From JANMMJ01 sp964543235 (GTDB taxonomy: Bacteria; Pseudomonadota; Alphaproteobacteria; Rhizobiales; Aestuariivirgaceae), in the NCBI GenBank assembly GCA_964543235.1, contig CAZIXE010000024.1, positions 1 through 53,034 of the forward strand: 53,034 bases of DNA, given 5' to 3'. This document shows positions 17,781 to 25,988 of the stretch, in pieces (positions within the stretch are counted from its first letter, which is position 1; each line of letters starts with the position of its first letter). The notes below the pieces were generated by a model. The model did not search any database, was not told the origin of the DNA, and worked only from the letters and a program-made list of their open reading frames with translations. The position numbers and the translations under genes were made by a program.

Positions 17781-18701
17781 ATGTTCAAGCTTGCCCATCT
17801 TTCCGATGTCCATCTCGGGCCGTTACCGGCTGCCGCTTCGCCGCGCGACTACCTGTCGAAGCGTGCGATTGGCTATTGGTCGTGGCATCTGAAGCGCTTC
17901 GGCATGCATGTGCCGGCGATTGCCGAAGCAATGATTGCCGACATCAGGCGCCATGAGCCCGACCACGTCGCGCTGACCGGCGACTTGATAAACATCGCCC
18001 TGCCACAGGAATTCCGCAATGCCGCCGCCTGGCTGCGCGCCTTCGGTCCCGGCAGCTGGATCACCGTGGTGCCCGGCAACCATGATGCCTATGTGCCAGT
18101 GCCCTGGACAACCGGCGCCGGACACTGGGCTGACTACATGACCGGCGACCTGCGCATGCCGGGAGCCCCGACGGGCGCGCATCTCGCCACGCCCTTCCCC
18201 TTTGTCCGCCAGCGCAAGAACCTCGCGATCATCGGTGCATCTTCTGCAGAACCCCAAGGCTATCGCTTGGCTGCCGGCTCGCTCGGCAATCGGCAACTCG
18301 AGGACCTTGCCAAGACTCTCGCCGCACTGCGCGAGCGCGGCTTCTTCCGGGTCCTGCTGATTCATCATCCGCCCCTGCCGGGCCAGAGCGCGCCGCGCAA
18401 GGCTCTCAACGACGCAGCAGCCCTCAAGTCGGTCATCGAGGCCCAAGGGGTCGAACTTGTCCTCTTCGGCCATACCCACACCCACATGCGCGCCGCAGTC
18501 GAGACCCGTCATGGGCCGGCTCACGTGATCGGCATTCCCTCGGCGAGCACACGCACCGGCACCATCTACCCGCCCGCGGCCTGGTATCAGTACGCCATCC
18601 GCCGTCTCGACGGGCAATGGCACACCCGGGTGACCGTTCGCGCGCTGAGTGCAGCGACGGGGCAATTTGAGACCCAAACGGAATTTGATTTGCGGAACTA
18701 G
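17781..18701 (+). CDS. Calcineurin-like metallophosphoesterase
   Basis: 306 residues with the full dimetal phosphoesterase set: SDVHLG (D9, H11), GDLIN, GNHD, HHPPLPG and the C-terminal GHTHTH. No signal peptide, so it is probably cytosolic or membrane-associated. Relatives hydrolyse phosphomono- or diesters; LpxH, a distant relative, cleaves the pyrophosphate of a nucleotide-lipid. Within a sphingolipid island a lipid-phosphate or nucleotide-lipid substrate is conceivable but not shown by sequence. The HIT gene follows after 18 bp. Confidence 0.85.
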   Translation: MFKLAHLSDVHLGPLPAAASPRDYLSKRAIGYWSWHLKRFGMHVPAIAEAMIADIRRHEPDHVALTGDLINIALPQEFRNAAAWLRAFGPGSWITVVPGNHDAYVPVPWTTGAGHWADYMTGDLRMPGAPTGAHLATPFPFVRQRKNLAIIGASSAEPQGYRLAAGSLGNRQLEDLAKTLAALRERGFFRVLLIHHPPLPGQSAPRKALNDAAALKSVIEAQGVELVLFGHTHTHMRAAVETRHGPAHVIGIPSASTRTGTIYPPAAWYQYAIRRLDGQWHTRVTVRALSAATGQFETQTEFDLRN

Positions 18702-18719
18702 CCTTGCGATAGATAGCGG

Positions 18720-19163
18720 ATGCCTCACGCCACGATCCTGAAATTCGGCTTCCCCGACAGCCTCGTTCACGACGGGCGCTGCTGGTGCGTGTTGCTGCGC
18801 CCGGCGCAGGTTACCCTCGGCTCCCTGGTGCTCTGCTGCAAGGAGGAGGTAACGTCCTTCTCCACCATCTCGGCTTCAGCCTTCGCCGAGTTTCCGGACA
18901 TGATCAGGGGAATTGAAGCGACCCTTGGCCGTTTCAACCCCTATGACCGCATCAACTACCTCATGCTGATGATGGTCGACCCCCACGTGCACTTTCATGT
19001 GATTCCCCGCTATGCTACGGCGCAGGTCTATGCCGGCCAGGAATTTCCTGACGCCGGCTGGCCCGGCCCACCGGCACTGCAGGCCGCCATCACCCCCGGC
19101 AAACTGGCATTCGACGCACTGCGCACCGCCATTACCAGCTGCTGGCCAGGGACCGCCGCATGA
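18720..19163 (+). CDS. HIT-family protein
   Basis: 147 residues. The histidine triad is HVHFHVIP (H89, H91, H93). HIT proteins hydrolyse or transfer nucleotidyl groups through a His-nucleotide intermediate (for example AMP-lysine or diadenosine polyphosphates; GalT relatives transfer UMP). In this gene set, with several nucleotidyltransferases and a CDP-alcohol enzyme around it, it could act on a nucleotide-linked intermediate, but the substrate is unknown. It overlaps the LptF-like gene by ATGA. Confidence 0.8.
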   Translation: MPHATILKFGFPDSLVHDGRCWCVLLRPAQVTLGSLVLCCKEEVTSFSTISASAFAEFPDMIRGIEATLGRFNPYDRINYLMLMMVDPHVHFHVIPRYATAQVYAGQEFPDAGWPGPPALQAAITPGKLAFDALRTAITSCWPGTAA

Positions 19164-20374
19164 TCGCGACACTCGATCGCTACGTGCTGCGCCAGGTCCT
19201 GACGCCGCTACTCGCCACCATGTCCGTGGGCCTCCTCGTGCTACTCGCCGAGCGCATGGTACGGCTGCTCGACACCACACTCGGCAAGCGCAACTCTTTT
19301 GTCATCGTCTTCGAGATGCTGGCCTACCTGGTGCCGCACTATCTCGGGCTTGCGGTGCCCGCCGCGCTGTTTCTCGGCATGTTGCTGGGCTTCAACAAGA
19401 TGTCGAAGGATTCGGAGATCGACTCCTGGATGGCCGCGGGAGTCGGACTTGGCCGTTTGGCCAGGCCCGCACTGGTGCTTGGCCTGGTGCTCTCCCTTTC
19501 CTCACTGTTCGTCTTCGGCTGGCTGCAACCGCATACCCGCTACGCCTACCGCTCGGTGCTCTTCGATGTCCGAAACGTCGATGTGTTCTATCTCGCGGAG
19601 GAAGGCGTGTTCATGCAGGCCGGCAGCCGCACCTTCATCATTGACACGCTGAATCGCGATGCCAACGCCTTTGACCGCATCTTCCTCTTTGACGACAAGG
19701 GAGCCGACGGAATCGAGACAGTGACGGCGCGGCGCGGGATTCTGGTCGAGCAGGGCGAGAAGCAGCGTCCGGTCCTGCGGCTCGATGACGGCCGCATGCT
19801 CGACATCGCCACCTGGCCGGGATCAGCGCAGCAGCTCTCGCCACCCGTTGTCGCCACCTTCACCACCACCGATACACCACTGGGCCGTGTGAGCGACAAG
19901 GTTTTCAGGCCGCGTGGCGAGGATGAGCGCGAACTGACGCTCCCCGAACTCTTCAACAGTCTCGGTGCACCACCCAGGGGCACCACGACCAACGCGATGG
20001 TCGCCGAGATGAACAAGCGCCTGATCAATGCGGCAATTCCTCTGCTACTACCCATTCTCGCCATCCCCTTTGCGCTGGGCAACAAGCGCAGCCCAAGGGC
20101 CTATCGTATCGGCGTAGCCCTGATGATCCTCATCGGCTTCCACGAAATCATCGAGCAGGGCGCCATTGCCACTTCGGCCAAGGGGGTATCGCCCTGGCTT
20201 ACCATGTGGCTGCCATTGGCCCTGTTGGCCGCATTTGCCGGCTGGCGTTTCTGGTCGCATGCCTACAGTGTCAGGACCGACGGCGTTGACCGGCTTGCCG
20301 ATGCGCTGGCCCGCTGGTTCGCGCCGGTGAAATCCAGCATCCGGCGCCTGTTCGGTCACGAGGTCGATTCATGA
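19160..20374 (+). CDS. LptF-like permease (YjgP/YjgQ family), probable sphingolipid transport subunit
   Basis: 404 residues. YjgP/YjgQ family pattern: three N-terminal membrane helices (about residues 12-32, 50-75 and 95-115), a periplasmic beta-jellyroll of ~150 residues, then three C-terminal helices. In LptB2FG, LptF and LptG extract lipopolysaccharide from the inner membrane and pass it to LptC and LptA. This copy lies in the ceramide island with its paralogue directly after it and no lptA, lptB or lptC in the window, so a dedicated lipid-export role is the natural reading. It would need an LptB-type ATPase encoded elsewhere. An alternative is that these are the cell's main LPS-export LptFG, which the gene context makes less likely. 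Confidence 0.75.
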   Translation: MIATLDRYVLRQVLTPLLATMSVGLLVLLAERMVRLLDTTLGKRNSFVIVFEMLAYLVPHYLGLAVPAALFLGMLLGFNKMSKDSEIDSWMAAGVGLGRLARPALVLGLVLSLSSLFVFGWLQPHTRYAYRSVLFDVRNVDVFYLAEEGVFMQAGSRTFIIDTLNRDANAFDRIFLFDDKGADGIETVTARRGILVEQGEKQRPVLRLDDGRMLDIATWPGSAQQLSPPVVATFTTTDTPLGRVSDKVFRPRGEDERELTLPELFNSLGAPPRGTTTNAMVAEMNKRLINAAIPLLLPILAIPFALGNKRSPRAYRIGVALMILIGFHEIIEQGAIATSAKGVSPWLTMWLPLALLAAFAGWRFWSHAYSVRTDGVDRLADALARWFAPVKSSIRRLFGHEVDS

Positions 20375-21444
20375 ATACCATCGGCCTGCTGCTGACCCGC
20401 ATGATTCTGCTCCGGTTCCTGCTGATCGTGTTTAGTGTGTCAGCGTTCCTCTTGACCCTTGAGATCGTGACCTATGCCAAGGAGATCCTCGACATCCATG
20501 ACGGGTCGCTGTGGGGGATTGCCCATTATGCCCTGTTTCGCTCACCCTCCGTTGTTTCGACATTCATTCCCATCAGCGTCTTGCTGTCCGTGCTCCTGAC
20601 CCTCACGGAACTCTCCTATCGGAACGAAACCACCGCCTTCTGGGCGGCCGGGCTCTCACCGGTTCGTATCATGGCGATGCTGCTCCCACTGGGGCTGTTG
20701 CTCGGCGGTGCTCATTTCCTTATCAGCGACCGCGGCATTCCTTATGCTGCGCCCGTTCTGCGCGACTGGGGCATTGGCGACTATGGCGAGAAGCAACTCA
20801 AGCTCGGCGAGCGCGATCCGATCTGGATGCGGGCAGCCAGTGATATTCTCCGCGCCGGTTCCGCCAACAAGTCGGCGACTGAACTGTCCGACGTTGTCAT
20901 CTTCCGCCGCAACAGTGATGGGCTTCTCACCGAACAGATCTTTGCCCGCACCGCCAGTCTCAATGATGCACGCTGGGAACTGTCTGACGCCGTCATCTAT
21001 TATCCGGAGAATACCCAGCCGAACCGCCTCGCGAAGCTGATCTACTCCGGCAACCTGAAACCCGCCGCTGCCGGTGCCCGTTCCGGCGATCCGGAAGAAA
21101 TGACCATCGGCGATCTCGCCTATTTCATCGAGAACCTGGGCTTCGGTATCCGCCCCACATGGGTCTACCAGACCTGGTGGCACAAGCGCGTCAGCTTTAT
21201 CTTCACTGCCTTCATGATGATCTGTCTCTGTGTGCCGCTTGTCGTGAGGTTCCGGCGCGGTGGCGGCATCGGCTATCTGTTCGCGGTGGGTGTCGGTCTC
21301 GGTTTCCTGTTCTTCATTGTGGACGGCATAGCCTTGACCATGGGCGAACTGGGTTTCGTCATGCCCTGGCTGGCAGCATGGATGCCGTTACTGGTGTTCT
21401 CCGGTGTGGCCGCCACCATTGCCCTCAGAGTCGAGCGGCTCTAG
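20371..21444 (+). CDS. LptG-like permease (YjgP/YjgQ family), partner of the preceding gene
   Basis: 357 residues with the same six-helix architecture: three helices in the first ~125 residues, a shorter periplasmic domain, and three helices from about residue 270 to the end. The coupling-helix-like region LTELSYRNETTAFWAAGLSP resembles the LptG cytosolic loop that contacts the ATPase LptB. It overlaps the LptF-like gene by ATGA, so the pair is almost certainly made together. It probably forms a heterodimer that moves a lipid made by the surrounding enzymes. The substrate is inferred from context only. Confidence 0.75.
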   Translation: MNTIGLLLTRMILLRFLLIVFSVSAFLLTLEIVTYAKEILDIHDGSLWGIAHYALFRSPSVVSTFIPISVLLSVLLTLTELSYRNETTAFWAAGLSPVRIMAMLLPLGLLLGGAHFLISDRGIPYAAPVLRDWGIGDYGEKQLKLGERDPIWMRAASDILRAGSANKSATELSDVVIFRRNSDGLLTEQIFARTASLNDARWELSDAVIYYPENTQPNRLAKLIYSGNLKPAAAGARSGDPEEMTIGDLAYFIENLGFGIRPTWVYQTWWHKRVSFIFTAFMMICLCVPLVVRFRRGGGIGYLFAVGVGLGFLFFIVDGIALTMGELGFVMPWLAAWMPLLVFSGVAATIALRVERL

Positions 21445-21477
21445 AACCCACCAAACCACATCCAGGAAACCTCCGTC

Positions 21478-22716
21478 TTGCCAGAATCAGCGCCCGATCA
21501 TCATGCCGATTCCGCCGACCCGCGCGACCCGCCCGCTGCGCGGCAAGAAGCTCAACGCGATTCCAATGGCCCGCGCCAGCGCCCCCCGGCCATCTGCATC
21601 CTGAGCAGCGACGTCCGCCGCCTGTTCGGCCTGACACCGGCCGAACGCCTGCGCCGCCAGGTTTCCAGGCTGGGAGCTCATATCTTCATCGAGTCTGGCC
21701 AGCTGGGCCGCCACGACGGACCCGTGCTTATCATTCGCGGCGACGCCGTCATTGATGCACCGCTTCTGCCGGTCTTGCTCGAACGCCGGAATCTGTTGCT
21801 CCTGGCCTCGGACGGCAGCACGCCAATTGCGGCTCACGTGCCGCCAGCCCTCTTTGACACGGCTGTTAGCATCTTGGAAGGCCGCAGTCCGGTACCCGCA
21901 GGCGGACCATTCCTGGTGAAGTCGCCGGCATCGCTCGAGGCCGACTTCTGGAAATCCCTGCGCAAGCGCGAGACGCCCTATGCGCTGCTGCTTGATGAAT
22001 CGGGCATGGATGACATTGAGTGGCGCATGTTCATGGGCACCTACAAGGGCGCCACCGATCTTGTGACCAAGCATCTGTGGCCGCGGCCCGCCTTTCTTGC
22101 CACGCGTTACCTCGCTCCGCGGGGGGTTACGCCCAATATGGTCACACTGGTGGGGATCGCCCTGGTCTTTCTCGCCTTCTATCTGTTTCTCAATGGTCAG
22201 TTCATGGCCGGACTTGCGGCAGCCTGGATAATGACCTTCCTGGATACCGTGGACGGCAAGCTCGCCCGTACCACGCTCTCTTCCAGCAAATGGGGCGACA
22301 TCCTTGACCATGGCGTCGATCTCGTTCACCCGCCCTTCTGGTACATCGCCTGGGCGTCGGGACTGTCGTTTGCCGGCTACATGTGGAGCGCCGGACTCTA
22401 CTGGAGTGTGGTCGTTGCCATTCTCGCAGGCTACGTCCTGCAACGCGTGATGGAAGGCGTTGCCATCAAGTGGCTGGGACTGGAAATCCACATCTGGAGG
22501 CCAATTGATACGCTGTTCCGGCAGGTGACGGCCCGCCGCAATCCCAACCTCATCATCCTGACGGCGGCAACGCTGCTTGGCCGGCCGGACTGGGGGCTGA
22601 TCGCTGTCGCCGCATGGACCGTGATCTGTCTCCTCCTGCATGGTCTGCAGCTCGCCCAGGCCCTCGCTGCCCGGCGGCACGGTCCGCTTGCCTCGTGGAT
22701 GTCGAAGCCGCAATGA
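21478..22716 (+). CDS. CDP-alcohol phosphotransferase with degenerate N-terminal nucleotidyltransferase-like domain
   Basis: 412 residues from TTG 21478, with AGGAAA about 10 bases upstream; no closer ATG gives a full protein. Residues ~38-170 resemble a nucleotidyltransferase fold but lack the GxGxR nucleotide loop (ICILSSDVRRLFGL instead), so this domain is probably inactive. Residues ~200-405 are a membrane CDP-alcohol phosphotransferase. They carry the complete motif D-x2-D-G-x2-A-R-x8-G-x3-D-x3-D (D256, D259, G260, A263, R264, G273, D277, D281) and several membrane helices. The layout resembles IPCT-DIPPS fusion enzymes. Expected chemistry: move a phospholipid or phospho-alcohol group from a CDP-activated donor to an alcohol. 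Next to a lipid kinase and a TAM41-like cytidylyltransferase, the donor may be CDP-ceramide. A counterpart acts in Caulobacter ceramide-phosphoglycerate synthesis, as I recall. Confidence 0.8.
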   Translation: MPESAPDHHADSADPRDPPAARQEAQRDSNGPRQRPPAICILSSDVRRLFGLTPAERLRRQVSRLGAHIFIESGQLGRHDGPVLIIRGDAVIDAPLLPVLLERRNLLLLASDGSTPIAAHVPPALFDTAVSILEGRSPVPAGGPFLVKSPASLEADFWKSLRKRETPYALLLDESGMDDIEWRMFMGTYKGATDLVTKHLWPRPAFLATRYLAPRGVTPNMVTLVGIALVFLAFYLFLNGQFMAGLAAAWIMTFLDTVDGKLARTTLSSSKWGDILDHGVDLVHPPFWYIAWASGLSFAGYMWSAGLYWSVVVAILAGYVLQRVMEGVAIKWLGLEIHIWRPIDTLFRQVTARRNPNLIILTAATLLGRPDWGLIAVAAWTVICLLLHGLQLAQALAARRHGPLASWMSKPQ

Positions 22717-23666
22717 CCATCGGCCTCATCGTCAATCCGCACTCGGGAAAAGTCAACCGCAAGGGCCTCGAACTGGCGAGGCTTCTGGCCGGCAAGCCCG
22801 GCATCAACATCCGTTTACTGAGCGACTTTCGCCGCCTGGCCGATGAACTCAGGGACCTTGCCAGTCTCGGCGTGACCGACCTCTATCTGAGCTCGGGCGA
22901 CGGCACCATACAGGAGGTCCAGACACGGCTGGCCGAGGACCGCATCTTCGCCAGCCTGCCTCGCCTCTGTCTTCTGCCACATGGCACAACCAACATGACA
23001 GCCGCCGATGTCGGTCTGCGTCTGACCCGCATCACCGAGCAAGCCGAGTTCATGCAGCACGCAGTCCCCGCGCACCTCGTCACCCGGCCCACGCTGCGCG
23101 TGGCGAATCCGGCCGACGGTATAGCCCGCCATGGCATGTTCCTCGGCGCCGGCGCTGTGACCCAGGCCACCCGCTACTGCCAGCAGGCCGTGCACCGGTC
23201 TGGCCTGAAGGGCGACTTCGCGACATTTGCCACTCTGGCTCTCGCCATCGCCCGGGCCATGGTGAGCCGCGCGGATCCTGCCGATCCTTCCCGTATCGAC
23301 CGCCCGCACGACATTCATGTTCTCGCCGACGGCAGTGAGCGCGCCGCCGGCTCCTACCTGCTGTTGCTGGCGACCACGCTCGACCGGCTGATCCTCGGTA
23401 CCCGGCCGTTCTGGGGCAGCAAGACGGCGCCACTGCGGATCTCGTTGTTTCCCTATCCGTTGCCCAGCATTGCCCGCTGGCTGCTGCCTTCGATGTATGG
23501 TGGAGAGGACCGGACCCCGCCGCCCGGTGTGCGCAGTTTTTCCTGCAGCCAGTGCCAGATACGCACGGCCTCGGGCTTCGTTATCGACGGCGAATTCTTC
23601 GCCGCACCCGCAAGCGCACCGCTGCTGGTCGAAACCGGCCCGGAAATCACGTACATTCGCGGCTGA
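22713..23666 (+). CDS. cpgB: DAG-kinase-family lipid kinase, probable ceramide kinase (CpgB-like)
   Basis: 317 residues from ATG 22713, which overlaps the previous stop as ATGA. The DAGK catalytic domain is clear: GLIVNPHSGK (residues 4-13), SGDGTIQE (61-68, the GGDGT nucleotide loop) and PHGTTNM (89-95, where standard DAG kinases have xGTxND). The Caulobacter enzyme CpgB is a DAGK-family kinase shown to phosphorylate ceramide. The island context here supports the same role: ceramide plus ATP to ceramide 1-phosphate at the inner membrane. Substrate identity is inference; diacylglycerol or another lipid is possible. Confidence 0.78.
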   Translation: MTIGLIVNPHSGKVNRKGLELARLLAGKPGINIRLLSDFRRLADELRDLASLGVTDLYLSSGDGTIQEVQTRLAEDRIFASLPRLCLLPHGTTNMTAADVGLRLTRITEQAEFMQHAVPAHLVTRPTLRVANPADGIARHGMFLGAGAVTQATRYCQQAVHRSGLKGDFATFATLALAIARAMVSRADPADPSRIDRPHDIHVLADGSERAAGSYLLLLATTLDRLILGTRPFWGSKTAPLRISLFPYPLPSIARWLLPSMYGGEDRTPPPGVRSFSCSQCQIRTASGFVIDGEFFAAPASAPLLVETGPEITYIRG

Positions 23667-24533
23667 ATGAAGAACATCGCAGACCTTGTAGCGACCGCCC
23701 TCGACCAGCCGGTGGACAAGGCGTTCGAGGACCTGGCGGCGCACCTCCGCCAGCTGCACGGCGGCCGCGTGCGCGCCATCCTCGGCTACGGTTCCGCCCT
23801 GCGCGGCACCCCGACCGACACCACCCTGCTGGACTTCTATGTGCTGACCGCGGGCTTTGACTCGGTGTCGGCACATCCGCTGGCGCGCCTCGCCTGCCGC
23901 CTTGTGCCACCCAATGTGTACTATGCCGAGCTCAATCAGGATGGCACGTCCTGGCATGCCAAGTACGCTGTCATGCCGCTTGACCAGTTTGTCGCGCGCA
24001 TGGGGAGCAATTCATCGAACCCGTATTTCTGGGCGCGATTCTGTCAGCCGGCCAGACTGCTTTACAGCGCTGATGCCGAGAGTCGGCAGGCGGTCATATC
24101 GGCCGCCGGCACCGCCCTGGCGACCATGTACGGTCATTGCCGGGCCCTGTCTCCCGGCATGGATCCGCTCGAGCAGTTTGCTGCAGGCTTCGCGGCAACC
24201 TACCGCACCGAGCTTCGACCCGAGGCGCCCGGCCGGAACCGCGTGATCGTCGACGCCAATCCAGCCTACTATCGCACGGCCGCCGCGCTACTGGCCGACA
24301 CCCAGCCGCGCCGGGCCAACTGGCCGATACGCCGTGCTGCTGGCAAAACGTTGTCGCTGCTGCGCCTCGGCAAGGCCGCCTTCACCTTCCGCGGTGGCGT
24401 CGACTATGCCGCCTGGAAGATTGCCCGGCATTCCGGCCAGATGATTGAACTCACCGATTGGCACCGCCGGCACCCTTTACTGACCGGGCTTTGGCTGCTG
24501 CCCAGGCTCTTGCGCAAGGGTACCCTGCGTTAG
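23667..24533 (+). CDS. TAM41-like nucleotidyltransferase, possible lipid-phosphate cytidylyltransferase
   Basis: 288 residues. Begins directly after the kinase stop codon. The core is GYGSALRG (residues 40-47) followed by LLDFYVL (54-60), the GS...D pattern of TAM41/MMP37, the mitochondrial-type CDP-diacylglycerol synthase that is unrelated to CdsA. The LVPPNVYYAEL and WHAKYAVMPLDQF segments also fit this family. The natural prediction is transfer of CMP from CTP to a lipid phosphate, for example ceramide 1-phosphate from the adjacent kinase. It ends tail-to-tail with serine palmitoyltransferase (4-base overlap of the two stops). Family assignment is by motif and is moderately certain; the substrate is inferred. 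Confidence 0.65.
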   Translation: MKNIADLVATALDQPVDKAFEDLAAHLRQLHGGRVRAILGYGSALRGTPTDTTLLDFYVLTAGFDSVSAHPLARLACRLVPPNVYYAELNQDGTSWHAKYAVMPLDQFVARMGSNSSNPYFWARFCQPARLLYSADAESRQAVISAAGTALATMYGHCRALSPGMDPLEQFAAGFAATYRTELRPEAPGRNRVIVDANPAYYRTAAALLADTQPRRANWPIRRAAGKTLSLLRLGKAAFTFRGGVDYAAWKIARHSGQMIELTDWHRRHPLLTGLWLLPRLLRKGTLR

Positions 24534-25738
24534 GCGCTGGCTGCCTGGCGCTGGCGGCCGGCCGCGACGACCTCGCCGAACAGCCCGATGATCTGATCGA
24601 TGTCCGCTGCGCTGTGCGCCGCCGAAACCGAGCAGCGCAACAGGCACAGCCTGTTGGGAGTACCGGGTGGCAGGGCGATGTTGACATAGACCCCCGCCTT
24701 GAGCAGCGCGTTCCACATGGCAATCGTTGACGGCTCGTCGGGGCATTTGACGGCGATGACCGGACTGACCTCAGTACAGCCAAGCTCCAGCCCGAGCGCC
24801 TGAAAACCCCGGAACAGGCGCTCGGAATTGGCCCGCAGGCGTTCGCGGCGCTCCGGCTCGCTGGCAAGCTTCCGCAGCGCGGCAAGGGACGTGGCAATGG
24901 TCGCCGGCGACGATGAAGCCGTGAACATGTATGGTCGCATGGCATAACGCAGTGTCTCGAACTGCGGGTGATTGCCGGCGCCGAACCCGCCGATCGACCC
25001 GATGCTCTTCGAGAAGGTTCCGACGACGAAATCGACTTCATCTTGGAGCCCCGCCTCCTCCGCCAGGCCCCGCCCTTCTCTACCGAGGACTCCGAAAGAG
25101 TGCGCCTCGTCGACCAGGAGCTGGAAGGGCTGGCGCTTCTTCACCGCCACGAAATCGGCCAGTGGCGCACGGTCGCCCAGCATCGAGTAGATGCCTTCGA
25201 GAACCACCAGCTTTCCGCCCTCGCCGTCGGAACGTGCCAGGCGCCTTTCAAGATCGGCGGCGTCATTGTGACGGAACCGCACCAGCTTGGCGCCCGACAG
25301 CGTGCACCCATCATAGATCGACGAATGCGAGTCCGCGTCGAGAAAGATCGTGTCTCGGGGGCCAGCCAGGCCCGAAAGCATGCCGAGGTTGGCCTGGTAG
25401 CCCGTCGTGAATACGATGCAGTGCTCGCGTTTGAGGAATTGGGCAAACTCCGCCTCGAGCTGGCGATGCATGGCATAGCTGCCATTCGCGATGCGTGAGC
25501 CGGTCGTGCCGGTCCCGAAGGAGGCGAGTGCATCCTGCCCCGCCTGGATGCAATCGGGATCGAAGGTGATCCCCATGTAGTTGTTGGTCCCCGCCAGGAT
25601 CGTCTCGCGTCCCTCGATGACAGCCCGTGTTGGCGACAGGATGCGGTCATTGACGACGCCGACCGCGTTGACACCGAGCTTCATCATGCGTTCGAACCGT
25701 TCGGCGATCGGCCGGTGCTTGTCGAAAAGGTCGGTCAT
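24530..25738 (-). CDS. spt: Serine palmitoyltransferase (alpha-oxoamine synthase)
   Basis: 402 residues, a soluble alpha-oxoamine synthase. PLP lysine K244 sits in GTFSKSIGS; H138 (DADSHSS), D210 and H213 (VDEAHSFG) are the PLP-ring and phosphate contacts. The family also contains BioF and KBL. The assignment to serine palmitoyltransferase rests on the neighbours: a dedicated ACP gene 4 bp away, then CerR- and AcsR-like genes. Reaction: L-serine plus an acyl thioester (here probably acyl-ACP) to 3-ketosphinganine plus CO2. It is the last gene of the minus-strand run from the acyl-ACP synthetase. Confidence 0.88.
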   Translation of the reverse strand: MTDLFDKHRPIAERFERMMKLGVNAVGVVNDRILSPTRAVIEGRETILAGTNNYMGITFDPDCIQAGQDALASFGTGTTGSRIANGSYAMHRQLEAEFAQFLKREHCIVFTTGYQANLGMLSGLAGPRDTIFLDADSHSSIYDGCTLSGAKLVRFRHNDAADLERRLARSDGEGGKLVVLEGIYSMLGDRAPLADFVAVKKRQPFQLLVDEAHSFGVLGREGRGLAEEAGLQDEVDFVVGTFSKSIGSIGGFGAGNHPQFETLRYAMRPYMFTASSSPATIATSLAALRKLASEPERRERLRANSERLFRGFQALGLELGCTEVSPVIAVKCPDEPSTIAMWNALLKAGVYVNIALPPGTPNRLCLLRCSVSAAHSAADIDQIIGLFGEVVAAGRQRQAASA

Positions 25739-25742
25739 CGGC

Positions 25743-25988
25743 TCAGCCCCTGACCCGCTCTTCGACGACCTTCACGAGTTCAGCCATGGTCCGCGTCTCG
25801 GACAGCACGTTGAGCGGAATCTCGATGTCGAAGGTGTCTTCCACCTCCATGACGAAATCCATCACCGACACCGAATCGATGTTGAGGTCTGCCGAAATGT
25901 CGGTCTCCGGCGTGAGCTTGACACCGGCGCTGTTGAATGGCGTCAGCAGCTTGCACAGCGTGTCGAAGGTCGTGGGGCCGTTGCTCAT
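25743..25988 (-). CDS. acpR: Acyl carrier protein dedicated to sphingolipid synthesis
   Basis: 81 residues. The phosphopantetheine attachment site is DSV with S39 (LNIDSVSVMDF), with Val where housekeeping ACPs have Leu. The rest has the acidic helices of an ACP (VMEVEDTFDIEIPL). Its location between spt and cerR matches the Caulobacter ceramide locus, where a specialised ACP carries the acyl group used by Spt. The start overlaps the CerR stop by ATGA (25985-25988), so its synthesis is coupled to the reductase. Confidence 0.88.
   Translation of the reverse strand: MSNGPTTFDTLCKLLTPFNSAGVKLTPETDISADLNIDSVSVMDFVMEVEDTFDIEIPLNVLSETRTMAELVKVVEERVRG

Noticed and set aside
21487..22713. Minus-strand open frame of 408 codons opposite the CDP-alcohol phosphotransferase
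   Set aside because: The plus strand carries the complete phosphotransferase motif; the minus frame has no recognisable family features.
24530..25738. BioF or KBL (biotin or threonine pathway) instead of serine palmitoyltransferase
   Set aside because: The fold cannot separate them, but a dedicated ACP, ceramide-reductase-like and acyl-ACP synthetase genes follow directly, with no biotin or threonine genes nearby.
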